A DNA stretch of 64,000 bases from Pseudomonadota bacterium (lineage in GTDB: Bacteria; Campylobacterota; Campylobacteria; Campylobacterales; Sulfurospirillaceae), in assembly GCA_017860615.1 (NCBI GenBank), contig JAGDMU010000004.1, positions 62,001 through 126,000 of the forward strand. Direction: 5' to 3'. The position numbers and the translations under genes were made by a program. Numbering within the stretch: the stretch's first letter is position 1; the number at the start of each line of letters is the position of its first letter. Positions 50,713-60,133 of the stretch are shown in pieces. The notes under the pieces are model-generated. The model saw only the letters and a program-made list of their open reading frames with translations, made no database searches and had not been told where the DNA came from.

Positions 50713-52143
50713 GTGTCAACCAGAATCGAACATGATCTAATCGGCGATAAAGAAATTTCAAACGAGTGTTATTATGGTGTTCAAACGGCGCGTGCTGTCG
50801 AGAATTTTCACATTACAGGTGTAACGCTTGGAAGTTTTCCTACCTTTCTTGAATCCATTGCTAAAGTCAAAAAGGCCGCTGCATTAGCCAATTTTGAGTT
50901 AGAACTTTTAGCGGAGAATAAGAAAAATGCCATTGTTGAGGCGTGCGATGCCATCATTGCGGGCAAATTCCACGACCAGTTTGTCGTTGACATGATTCAA
51001 GGAGGAGCTGGAACTTCGACCAACATGAACGCCAATGAGGTCATCGCCAACATTGGCTTAGAAATTCTAGGGCATAAAAAAGGTGAATACAAATACCTCC
51101 ACCCTAACAACGATGTCAACCTTTCTCAATCTACCAATGACGCCTACCCAACCGCTCTTCGTGTAGCACTCTATGAAAAACTGGGAGAGCTGGGCGAGTC
51201 GATGGCAATCATTAAAAACTCCTTTGCCAAAAAATCTGCGGAATTCAAAGATGTCATCAAGATGGGGAGAACCCAACTCCAAGATGCCGTGCCGATGACC
51301 TTGGAGCAAGAGTTTCGAACCTACGCTGTTATGATTGGAGAGGACATTCAAAGAGTGCATGAAGCAAGACAGTTAGTGCGTGAAATCAATATGGGAGCAA
51401 CGGCGATTGGTACGGGTATCAACGCGCATCCTGATTATGCCAAAACAGTAGAAGCCAAACTCCAAGAGGTGACAGGGCGTCCTTTCATTACCGCGGGTGA
51501 TCTCATCGAAGCGACACAAGACACAGGCGCTTATGTGCAAATCTCGGGTGTTCTTAAACGCGTTGCCACCAAAATGTCTAAAATCTGCAACGACCTTAGA
51601 CTTCTAAGCTCAGGTCCAAGAACAGGTTTTGGCGAGATCAATCTGCCTGCGATGCAACCAGGAAGCTCCATTATGCCAGGCAAAGTGAACCCCGTCATCC
51701 CTGAAGTGGTCAATCAAGTCTGTTTTCAAGTTATTGGTACGGATATTGCGGTTACTATGGCATGTGAGGCAGGACAGCTGCAACTCAACGTCTTTGAACC
51801 GCTCATCGCTTACAATCTTTTCAACTCTATCAATATGATGAAAAATGCATTTGAGACCTTAGCCTATACTTGCGTGGATGGCATTACCGCCAATCCTGAA
51901 AGATGCAAGTCTTTGGTACTGAACAGCATTGGACTGGTAACGGCACTCAATCCTTACTTAGGTTACGAAAATTCCACCATGGTTGCCAAAGAAGCCCTAG
52001 AAACAGGTGGATCAGTCTATGACATCGTTTTAGCCAAAGGCCTGCTTGAAAAAGAGCAACTCGATGAGATTATCAAGCCAGAGAACATGATCCAACCCCA
52101 TAATTTCGGACTTTCTGAAAAAAGTAAGTTTGTAAAACTTTAA
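50713..52143 (+). CDS. aspA: Aspartate ammonia-lyase (intact copy)
   Basis: 476 residues starting at GTG 50713 with AGGAG upstream. It has the N-terminal superfamily motif NECYYGVQTARAVENF, the STNDAYPTALR and GMGRTQLQD-like (KMGRTQLQDAVPMT) stretches and the signature SSIMPGKVNP. It splits aspartate to fumarate and ammonia. A paralogue follows 180 bp downstream. Codon choice here is ordinary (mixed Leu and Arg codons), unlike that of the second copy. Confidence 0.92.
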   Translation: MSTRIEHDLIGDKEISNECYYGVQTARAVENFHITGVTLGSFPTFLESIAKVKKAAALANFELELLAENKKNAIVEACDAIIAGKFHDQFVVDMIQGGAGTSTNMNANEVIANIGLEILGHKKGEYKYLHPNNDVNLSQSTNDAYPTALRVALYEKLGELGESMAIIKNSFAKKSAEFKDVIKMGRTQLQDAVPMTLEQEFRTYAVMIGEDIQRVHEARQLVREINMGATAIGTGINAHPDYAKTVEAKLQEVTGRPFITAGDLIEATQDTGAYVQISGVLKRVATKMSKICNDLRLLSSGPRTGFGEINLPAMQPGSSIMPGKVNPVIPEVVNQVCFQVIGTDIAVTMACEAGQLQLNVFEPLIAYNLFNSINMMKNAFETLAYTCVDGITANPERCKSLVLNSIGLVTALNPYLGYENSTMVAKEALETGGSVYDIVLAKGLLEKEQLDEIIKPENMIQPHNFGLSEKSKFVKL

Positions 52144-52149
52144 GAAAAC

Positions 52150-52169
52150 AGGGGTGAAAGCCCCTATTT
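52150..52169 (+). terminator. Weak terminator after the first aspartase gene
   Basis: AGGGG / CCCCT 5-bp stem with a 6-nt loop followed by ATTTT, 6 bp after the stop codon. Confidence 0.4.
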
Positions 52170-52323
52170 TCCCCTTATATGTAACCTCTCGTATCACTTA
52201 ATTTTTATATCTTCAAATTAATTCCATTCTTTCAATCTTTTTTTAAAATCTTTTCCAAAAAGTCATTTTCAAGTCTCTTTAGAGGTTTAAACTTCCATCA
52301 CCTTTAAATCTTAAGGAGACAAA

Positions 52324-53679
52324 ATGTCAACTAGAATGGAACACGATCTAATCGGGGCTGAAAACTTCCACATTACTGGAATTACACTTGCAAAATTCCC
52401 AACGTTTATTACTTCCCTAGCAAAAGTTAAAAAAGCGGCTGCTTTAGCAAACTATGAACTTGGCCTTTTAGCTGAAAACAAAAAAAATGTTATCTGTGAA
52501 GCATGTGACGAGATCATCGGCGGTCAATACCATGATCAATTTGTTGTGGACATGTTCCAAGGTGGAGCAGGTACTTCAACCAACATGAATGCAAACGAAG
52601 TTATCGCAAACATTGGACTTGAGAAAATGGGTCACAAAAAAGGTGAATACAAATTCCTTCACCCAAATAACGATGTTAACCTTTCTCAATCAACAAACGA
52701 TGCTTACCCAACAGCACTTCGCGTAGCGCTTTTTGAAAAACTAGGCGAGCTTACGGTTTCTATGAGTATTATCAAAAATTCATTTGCTAAAAAAGCACTT
52801 GAGTTTAAAGATATTATCAAAATGGGTCGTACTCAACTTCAAGATGCTGTACCTATGACACTTGAGCAAGAATTCAGAACGTATGCCGTTATGATCGGTG
52901 AAGACATTCAACGTGTTATCGAAGCTCAACAATTGATGCGTGAGATGAACCTTGGTGCAACAGCGATTGGTACAGGTATCAACGCTCACCCTGACTATGC
53001 AAAAACAGTCGAAGCAAAACTTCAAGAAGTAACAGGACGTCCATTTGTAACGGCTGGTGATCTTGTTGAAGCAACCCAAGATACAGGTGCATATGTGCAA
53101 ATCTCTGGTGTTCTTAAACGTGTAGCTACCAAAATGTCAAAAATTTGTAATGACCTTCGTTTGTTAAGCTCAGGACCAAGAACAGGTTTTGGCGAAATCA
53201 ATCTTCCAGCAATGCAACCAGGTAGTTCAATTATGCCAGGTAAAGTCAATCCTGTTATGCCTGAAGTTGTTAACCAAGTATGTTTCCAAGTTATCGGTAC
53301 AGACGTTGCGGTTACGATGGCATGTGAAGGTGGTCAACTTCAACTTAACGTATTTGAGCCTGTTATTGCTTTCAACCTTTTCAACTCTGTTAACATGATG
53401 AAAAACGCATTTGAAGCATTGGCAACAACATGTGTTGATGGCATTACTGCAAATCCTGAGAGATGTAAAGCACTTGTACTTAACAGTATCGGACTTGTTA
53501 CAGCTCTTAATCCATTTATCGGCTATGAAAACTCAACTTCAGTTGCTAAAGAAGCTTTAGAGACAGGCGGTTCAGTCTATGACATCGTTCTTGCTCGTGG
53601 TCTTTTAGCGAAAGCGGAACTTGATGACATCATCAAACCAGAAAACATGATTAAGCCTCGTACATACGATAAAAAATAA
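52324..53679 (+). CDS. Aspartate ammonia-lyase paralogue lacking an N-terminal 17-residue segment
   Basis: 451 residues, very similar to the copy upstream, with TTAAGGAGAC before the ATG. The frame is open and SSIMPGKVNP is intact. However, MSTRMEHDLIGA runs directly into ENFHITG: 17 residues including the conserved YYGVQTARA are missing. In E. coli aspartase this stretch contains Arg29, implicated in substrate binding. The C-terminus is also 8 residues shorter. Codon use (CTT, GTT, CGT, GCA) looks tuned for high expression, like the dcu and asparaginase genes after it, so this seems the more expressed copy. Activity is doubtful unless the deletion is a strain-level or assembly event. Confidence 0.85.
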   Translation: MSTRMEHDLIGAENFHITGITLAKFPTFITSLAKVKKAAALANYELGLLAENKKNVICEACDEIIGGQYHDQFVVDMFQGGAGTSTNMNANEVIANIGLEKMGHKKGEYKFLHPNNDVNLSQSTNDAYPTALRVALFEKLGELTVSMSIIKNSFAKKALEFKDIIKMGRTQLQDAVPMTLEQEFRTYAVMIGEDIQRVIEAQQLMREMNLGATAIGTGINAHPDYAKTVEAKLQEVTGRPFVTAGDLVEATQDTGAYVQISGVLKRVATKMSKICNDLRLLSSGPRTGFGEINLPAMQPGSSIMPGKVNPVMPEVVNQVCFQVIGTDVAVTMACEGGQLQLNVFEPVIAFNLFNSVNMMKNAFEALATTCVDGITANPERCKALVLNSIGLVTALNPFIGYENSTSVAKEALETGGSVYDIVLARGLLAKAELDDIIKPENMIKPRTYDKK

Positions 53680-53691
53680 GTTTTCCATTTG

Positions 53692-53720
53692 CTAGGGTTT
53701 TTCGCACTGAAAAGCCCTAG
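53692..53720 (+). terminator. Terminator-like hairpin after the second aspartase gene
   Basis: CTAGGGTTTTTC / GAAAAGCCCTAG form a 12-bp stem with one wobble pair and a 5-nt loop. No strong T-run follows, so read-through into the transporter gene is possible. The rest of the 240-bp gap has a second AACGTA/TACGTT inverted repeat near 53724-53756. Confidence 0.5.
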
Positions 53721-53919
53721 TGTTAACGTAGTTTTTAAAGTTTTGAAAATTACGTTAAGGGTTCTTAGTGAACTCTAAGTTGATTGTGTAGTTTGTGCCA
53801 TAAGAGAGAGATACAACTTCCTTCCTCTCCCACATTCTCTCTTGTGGTACCTGATTGCTTTGAGGGCTTTGATAAAAAGCCTTCAGAGAAGTTTATGAAA
53901 CTTAGATAAAGGAGTTACC

Positions 53920-55221
53920 ATGTTATGGTTAGAAGTTATCGTTGTTCTTGCCGCCATCTTTTTTGGTGCAAGACTAGGTAGTATTGGTATCGGGTACGCT
54001 GGCGGCGTAGGCGTTTTAGTTTTAACGCTGGGAATGGGTTTAAAATTAGGCGCTATGCCTATTGATGTTATCTTGATCATCATGTCTGTTATTGCGGCTA
54101 TTGGTGCAATGCAAGTGGCTGGCGGACTTGATTATATGGTCAGTATTGCTGAAAAGATTTTACGTAAAAATCCTAAACAAATCACGTTTCTAGCACCTGT
54201 TGTAACTTACATTATGACGTTTTTTGCAGGAACAGGACATACAGCATTTGCAACACTTCCTGTTATTGCAGAAGTTGCTAAAGAGCAAGGCATTCGCCCA
54301 TCTCGCCCTTTAAGTATTGCGGTTGTTGCTTCTCAAATTGCTATTACAGCTTCTCCAATTTCAGCTGCGGTTGTTTTTGTCAGTGGTGCACTTGAAAAAC
54401 AAGGCATTGGTTACTTAGAGCTTCTAGCGGTTTGTATCCCTTCTTCGTTTCTCGCTTGTATGTGTGCAGCGGTTGTTGCTAACTTCTTAGGTAAAGATCT
54501 TAAAGATGATGAAGTGTATCAAGATAGACTTGCTAAAGGTCTTGTTAAAACAAGAGGTACTACAAAAGTAGAAATTAAACCAGGTGCAAAACTTTCAGTT
54601 GTGATCTTCCTTGTTGCCATTTTGTGTGTTATCACCTATGCAACGCTTATCAGCGGTAAAGTGGGTCTTATTAAAAACCCAGTCCTTGGTCGTGATGCAG
54701 CGATTATGCTTTTCATGTTTGCAGCAGCTACATTTATCTCTGCCTTTACACGTATCGATACGGCACAAGTTTTGAACTCTTCTACCTTTAAATCAGGTAT
54801 GAGTGCATGTATTTGTGTTCTTGGTGTTGCGTGGCTCGGTGATACTTTTGTTGCAAATCACATCAACGAAATCAAAGCATTTGCAGGCGATCTACTCAAT
54901 ATTTATCCATGGATGCTTGCTGTGGTTCTTTTCTTTGCTAGTACACTGCTTTATTCACAAGCGGCAACTGCTAAAGCACTCATTCCAAGCGCATTGCTTC
55001 TTGGCGTTTCACCTCTTACCGTTGTTGCTTCTTTTGCAGCGGTTAGTGCGCTTTTCGTACTTCCTACGTATCCAACACTGATTGCAGCGGTTGAGATGGA
55101 TGATACAGGTTCAACGCGTATTGGTAAATTCGTATTCAATCACCCATTCATTATCCCTGGTGTTTTGGCTATCGCCCTTTCTGTTGCTTTTGCCTTTGTT
55201 ATCGGTGGAATGATCCTATAA
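53920..55221 (+). CDS. dcuA: Anaerobic C4-dicarboxylate transporter, Dcu family
   Basis: 433 residues with about ten helices and the Dcu family pattern (GSIGIGYAGGVGVLVLTLG, GAMQVAGGLDYMVSIAEKILR, FFAGTGHTAFATLPVIAEVAKE, ASQIAITASPISAAVVF). It exchanges aspartate, fumarate, malate and succinate across the inner membrane. DcuA versus DcuB cannot be decided with certainty; the place next to aspartase favours DcuA. AAAGGAG precedes the ATG and codon use looks tuned for strong expression. Confidence 0.85.
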   Translation: MLWLEVIVVLAAIFFGARLGSIGIGYAGGVGVLVLTLGMGLKLGAMPIDVILIIMSVIAAIGAMQVAGGLDYMVSIAEKILRKNPKQITFLAPVVTYIMTFFAGTGHTAFATLPVIAEVAKEQGIRPSRPLSIAVVASQIAITASPISAAVVFVSGALEKQGIGYLELLAVCIPSSFLACMCAAVVANFLGKDLKDDEVYQDRLAKGLVKTRGTTKVEIKPGAKLSVVIFLVAILCVITYATLISGKVGLIKNPVLGRDAAIMLFMFAAATFISAFTRIDTAQVLNSSTFKSGMSACICVLGVAWLGDTFVANHINEIKAFAGDLLNIYPWMLAVVLFFASTLLYSQAATAKALIPSALLLGVSPLTVVASFAAVSALFVLPTYPTLIAAVEMDDTGSTRIGKFVFNHPFIIPGVLAIALSVAFAFVIGGMIL

Positions 55222-55243
55222 AAAAGACCTTGTAGGTCTTTTT
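55221..55243 (+). terminator. Terminator after the Dcu gene
   Basis: AAAAAGACCT / AGGTCTTTTT with loop TGT, directly after the stop codon and ending in a T-run. Confidence 0.75.
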
Positions 55244-55258
55244 TGATAACGGCTTTGG

Positions 55259-55323
55259 GGCAAAGCTCCAAAGCCTACGTTAGCCACTATGGCACTAAAG
55301 CTTGCCTCTTCGAGGCAGAGTTA
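55259..55323 (-). repeat. 65-bp repeat, left copy (inverted relative to the copy at 56.5 kb)
   Basis: The reverse complement of this segment matches 56516-56581 at roughly 57 of 66 positions with one gap. It contains a GCCTC/GAGGC mini-hairpin and a TAG...CTA inverted repeat. It lies in the leader region of the asparaginase gene. Confidence 0.75.
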
Positions 55324-55324
55324 A

Positions 55325-56455
<1,131 letters not shown>

Positions 56456-56507
56456 AAAAGTATTCCATCTCTCTTGGCGGGGAGATGGAGCCTCCTAACT
56501 TGTATGC

Positions 56508-56513
56508 TATAAT
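56508..56513 (+). promoter_or_regulatory. Extended -10 box before the sensor kinase gene
   Basis: TATAAT preceded by TGC (TATGCTATAATGC). The transcript would begin just before the right copy of the repeat, giving a leader of about 110 bases. Confidence 0.5.
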
Positions 56514-56515
56514 GC

Positions 56516-56581
56516 TAATTCTGCCTCGCAAGAGGCAAGCTTTAGCGCCACAGCGGCTAGCGTAGTCTTTTGGGCTTTGCC
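56516..56581 (+). repeat. 66-bp repeat, right copy
   Basis: Inverted partner of 55259-55323. It starts TAATTCTGCCTCGCAAGAGG and lies in the predicted 5' leader of the sensor kinase gene. The two copies bracket the asparaginase gene. Confidence 0.75.
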
Positions 56582-56628
56582 TAAAAGGCGTAATATAAAG
56601 AACTCAAATAAAAAAAGAGAACACTGCG

Positions 56629-58479
56629 ATGAAAAAATTAGCGCTGCTTTTGATGGTTTTTGTTTTCTTTTACTCCCCCTCTCTCTTTGCACACGATAAA
56701 AAAATCCTTATTATCAACTCCTACCACCGAGGCTTTCAATGGAGCGATGATGTACTCTCAGGTATGGAAGAGATTTTTTACAATCATCCTGAAATTACCA
56801 CGAATATTTTATACATGGATTCTAAGCGCATTAGCTCGGAAGAGTACTATGCAAAGCTTCGCGAACTCTATAAAATGCAGCTCCAAAATCATAAATACGA
56901 TCTCATTGTGGCAGTCGATAAATTTGCCTATGATTTTATTGTCAAGTATTACCATGAACTTTTTACCAATGAACCTGTTTTGTTCACAGGATTAGAGCAA
57001 TTCAATCCTGAAGATGTCCAAAAACAAGGCTTAGAGGATCGTTTTTATGGTATTTTAGAAAAACGCGCCATTCCTGAGACCATCCCTATGATCGCTAAAA
57101 TGATGCCTAGCCTTAAAAAACTCTACATCGTCAATGATGCCAGCGCCAATGGTGATGACTCTGAGCCATTTATTCGCCAAGCGATGGAAGAACATAACGA
57201 TAAATTTAAAATTGAATACATCCGCTCCTCAACTCTCGAAGAGCTTGAAGAACGCTTTTCTAAACCGAACAAAGAAGAAGCAGTCTTTTTTATCCGTTTT
57301 TACAACGACAAATACGGCAACCTCTATAAAAACAGTCAAATCGCTTCCATGATCAACAAAAGCGCTTTGCCTGTTTTTATCACCGATACGCTCTTTATTG
57401 AAAAAGGAGCGTTTGGCGGTAAACTTGTTCCTGTTAAAAACGTAGGACTCACAACAGGTGCAATGGTCATCGAGGTACTCGATAAAAAGCTAGAGCCTTT
57501 GCACGTAAAAACATTGGTCGAGTACAAATACCAATTCGATGTGCAAAAAATTAAGCAGTTTGAGATCTACCCCAATGCCAGTGTCAAAGAGTTTGATCTG
57601 GTCAACGCTCCTCTCACCTTTTTTGATAAGCACCGAAAATTTATTGATGCTGTTTTCCTTATTTCACCCTTTTTACTCTTTCTGATTGTGGGGCTTATTC
57701 ACAATATTTATATGCGTATTCGCAGTGAAAAAGAGCTCAAAGCAATTGAGCTTCAAAAAAACAAACACCAACAGTTCATCATTCAGCAGTCCAAACTCGC
57801 CGAAATTGGTGAGATCTTCTCTTCCATCGCACATCAATGGAAAAACCCCCTCGTAGAGATAGCAACCATTACACAAGAGCATTTTTATAGCTCTGAAGAT
57901 GGCGGAAATGAGCAAAGTAATCAGTATGTGCATGACATTATGGTGCAAGTACGTTACATGACCGACACCATTAACGATTTTCAAAAATTCATTATGCCCT
58001 CTACCCAAAAAACGGTTTTTGATGTGAGTGAAGCCATAGAAACCATGATGAAAATCATCAGCCATAACATCAAATACAACTACATTGACGTGAGCATCGA
58101 CAAACAAGGGGCACGCAATTTGATGGTAAGTGGTTACAAAAATGAGTTTATGCAGACCCTTCTCAATGTCGTCAACAACGCAAAAGAGCAGATCAAAGAA
58201 GCACGTGATGCCAAATCAATTAAACGAGGAAACATTACCATTAAGATTTACAACCACACTAAAAAAGTCATCATCGAAATCTGTGATAACGGCGGAGGTA
58301 TTCCTATAGAAAAGATACCGAACATCTTTGATGCATACTATACGACCAAAGAGCAAGGGCACGGTATCGGTCTTTACATGTCAAAGCTCATTATTGAAGA
58401 TAAAATGGGCGGAAAAATCAGAGCGCACAATACACAGGAAGGTGCTTGCTTTACTATTACACTAGGAAATGTATCATGA
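56629..58479 (+). CDS. Sensor kinase with periplasmic ABC-substrate-binding-like domain
   Basis: 616 residues: signal sequence (LLLMVFVFFYSPSLFA), a periplasmic domain of about 300 residues of the ABC_sub_bind type (KILIINSYHRGFQWSDDVLSG, YDLIVAVDKFAYDFI, EPVLFTGLEQFNPED), one membrane helix (FLISPFLLFLIVGLIHNIYM), then H-box (LAEIGEIFSSIAHQWKNPLVE), N-box (VVNNAKEQI), G1 (ICDNGGGIP) and G2 (GHGIGLYMSK). It probably senses a small periplasmic ligand. Its place after aspartase, Dcu and asparaginase makes aspartate, asparagine or a C4-dicarboxylate a reasonable guess. Confidence 0.85.
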   Translation: MKKLALLLMVFVFFYSPSLFAHDKKILIINSYHRGFQWSDDVLSGMEEIFYNHPEITTNILYMDSKRISSEEYYAKLRELYKMQLQNHKYDLIVAVDKFAYDFIVKYYHELFTNEPVLFTGLEQFNPEDVQKQGLEDRFYGILEKRAIPETIPMIAKMMPSLKKLYIVNDASANGDDSEPFIRQAMEEHNDKFKIEYIRSSTLEELEERFSKPNKEEAVFFIRFYNDKYGNLYKNSQIASMINKSALPVFITDTLFIEKGAFGGKLVPVKNVGLTTGAMVIEVLDKKLEPLHVKTLVEYKYQFDVQKIKQFEIYPNASVKEFDLVNAPLTFFDKHRKFIDAVFLISPFLLFLIVGLIHNIYMRIRSEKELKAIELQKNKHQQFIIQQSKLAEIGEIFSSIAHQWKNPLVEIATITQEHFYSSEDGGNEQSNQYVHDIMVQVRYMTDTINDFQKFIMPSTQKTVFDVSEAIETMMKIISHNIKYNYIDVSIDKQGARNLMVSGYKNEFMQTLLNVVNNAKEQIKEARDAKSIKRGNITIKIYNHTKKVIIEICDNGGGIPIEKIPNIFDAYYTTKEQGHGIGLYMSKLIIEDKMGGKIRAHNTQEGACFTITLGNVS

Positions 58480-59123
58480 AAATCTTGGTTTTAGAAGACA
58501 ACGAACGTTTAGCCAATGTCATCAAAAGTGTCCTCATCAAAGAGGGTTATCACGTTGATCTGTTTATGGATGGCGAAAAAGCACTGGATGCGCTGAACCA
58601 CGGCTACCACTGCTTTATCTTAGACATTAACGTTCCTTCCATTGATGGGCTTTCTATCTTGGAGACGATTCGCATTTACCATAAAGAGATTCCTGCCATC
58701 ATCATCAGTTCCAACCATGACTTAGAAAAAATTCAAGCCTCTTATGAGATCGGCTGCGATGACTATCTCAAAAAACCTTTTTTCATTTATGAGTTGGTGC
58801 AAAAAGTGAAGAAGCTGTGTCACAAACCTTCTTCTACGATCGCTTTATGGATTGGCTATAGCTATGACTATGTCAATCACCGCTTGTTTGACCCCAATAA
58901 TGAAGAGATCAAACTGGCTAAAAAAGAGGGGATGTTTTTAGACCTTTTTATCAAGGATCGTCATCGTGTCATCACTTTTAGTGAACTCGAAGAGTATGTG
59001 TGGGAAGGCGAAGAGACGAGTGTTTTAAATATGCGAGCCTTGATTAAGCGTTTGCGCAAAAAGCTTCCTGATGGTGCTATAGAGATGATTAAAGAGGTAG
59101 GCTACCGTTTGGGCGAGCTATGA
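58476..59123 (+). CDS. OmpR-family response regulator
   Basis: 215 residues from ATG 58476, which overlaps the kinase stop (ATGA); the track start is too long. Receiver with LVLEDNERLA, phospho-acceptor in CFILDINVPSIDG and lysine in DDYLKKPFFIYE, then a winged helix (FSELEEYVWEGEE, ALIKRLRKKLPDG, EVGYRLGEL). It is the partner of the kinase just upstream. It ends convergently with the transglycosylase gene, overlapping 6 bp. Confidence 0.9.
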   Translation: MKILVLEDNERLANVIKSVLIKEGYHVDLFMDGEKALDALNHGYHCFILDINVPSIDGLSILETIRIYHKEIPAIIISSNHDLEKIQASYEIGCDDYLKKPFFIYELVQKVKKLCHKPSSTIALWIGYSYDYVNHRLFDPNNEEIKLAKKEGMFLDLFIKDRHRVITFSELEEYVWEGEETSVLNMRALIKRLRKKLPDGAIEMIKEVGYRLGEL

Positions 59124-59774
59124 TGGATCGCGGTAATAGAGCTTTGTTTTGTCTTTTTGGTACGAGCTGTAAAGTTTTTGGAACTCTTTAAAAACTTTTG
59201 CTGAATAAGGATTGTCATTGATCTTACCATTGTAAGCGTTGATGGCATCTTTGTTATTTTTGTGTCTCGCAAAACAGGTCGCTAAGATGTAGGCTCCGAC
59301 TTGAATGTTGATCTTTGGCTCAAAAAGGTCGTACAATGAGATATTGGCTTTATCCAAAAGTGGCTTGTGAATGGAGTTGATCTGCATGATGCCCATGTCA
59401 AAACGCGGGTAGTTGTTGGTATAGAGAAAATGCACCACATGGCTGGCTTCATACTTGTTTTTACTCTTAATCGCAATCACCTTTGTATGCTGCTTACTCT
59501 CAATCCCTTTTTGCCTTAAAAATGTACTTAACTTCTGGGCTTGTTCTGGTGTCATCCTATCGGCGCTAAACGCCACGACATAACGGTCAAGATCACTCTC
59601 AACTTTAGCAATGGAGTACAAAAGACGTGGCTCAATGCCATAAATCTGCCCTACTTTGACCCAAATATTTTCGCCCTGATTTGGTTGTGCTGCCCAGATA
59701 AAAAAAGGCAAACAGACGAGTGCAATAAAACGAAACACTTTGTAGTACCTCCTTGAATATGAACGGTTTCTCAT
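59118..59774 (-). CDS. Lytic transglycosylase (SLT family)
   Basis: 218 residues with an N-terminal signal (FIALVCLPFFIWAAQ) after a basic start, then an SLT domain: catalytic Glu in YSIAKVESDLDRYVVA, RFDMGIMQINSIHKPLL and NAYNGKIN. It cleaves peptidoglycan in the periplasm. A stretch of about 50 residues between the first two motifs (MTPEQAQKLSTFLRQKG) is an insertion compared with minimal SLT domains. Confidence 0.85.
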   Translation of the reverse strand: MRNRSYSRRYYKVFRFIALVCLPFFIWAAQPNQGENIWVKVGQIYGIEPRLLYSIAKVESDLDRYVVAFSADRMTPEQAQKLSTFLRQKGIESKQHTKVIAIKSKNKYEASHVVHFLYTNNYPRFDMGIMQINSIHKPLLDKANISLYDLFEPKINIQVGAYILATCFARHKNNKDAINAYNGKINDNPYSAKVFKEFQKLYSSYQKDKTKLYYRDPS

Positions 59775-59836
59775 TATAAAGGAAGCAAACTTTATTCTCT
59801 ATAAAGCATATCTTGGTTAGAATATTTTTCCTTTTG

Positions 59837-59936
59837 CGGGGGGTATGTGACTCTGGTGTGCACCACGGCCTTCAAAGCCGATTGGAGGGGCAGTTGACTG
59901 TCTCTTGGTAGGTTCGATTCCTACACCCTCTCGCCG
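59837..59936 (+). tRNA. selC: Selenocysteine tRNA (anticodon UCA)
   Basis: About 100 bases. Anticodon stem/loop CGGC-CTTCAAA-GCCG gives anticodon TCA at 59872-59874. A long variable arm (AGGGGCAG-TTGA-CTGTCTCT, 8 pairs with wobbles) and a T-arm GTAGG-TTCGATT-CCTAC are present. The 3' acceptor strand ACCCTCTC pairs with GGGGGGT on the 5' side, leaving a C-C at the outermost position. Length, anticodon and long arm are those of tRNA-Sec. The 3' end reads GCCG, so CCA is added after transcription. Exact ends are uncertain by a base or two. The rest of 59775-60133 shows no gene. Confidence 0.88.
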
Positions 59937-60133
59937 TACTCTATTCATCAATCATCCCAAAAATCATCTCATGTATAGCTATCTATTTCCATCCATTTCA
60001 GTTTCTTCTTGATTTGTAACGCGTTTGCAACACTCGCTTGTTATTATTTCTATTATCAAAAAAAGAGATCGAGTGATTCTCATTTTTTCACATGATGCTA
60101 TCTTAGAGTTATAGCATTATTGAAGGATTTTCC

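Noticed and set aside
52324-53679. Calling the second aspartase a pseudogene
   Set aside because: The frame is open, expression signals are strong and codon use is under selection; the deletion is in frame, so it is listed as a CDS with doubt about activity.
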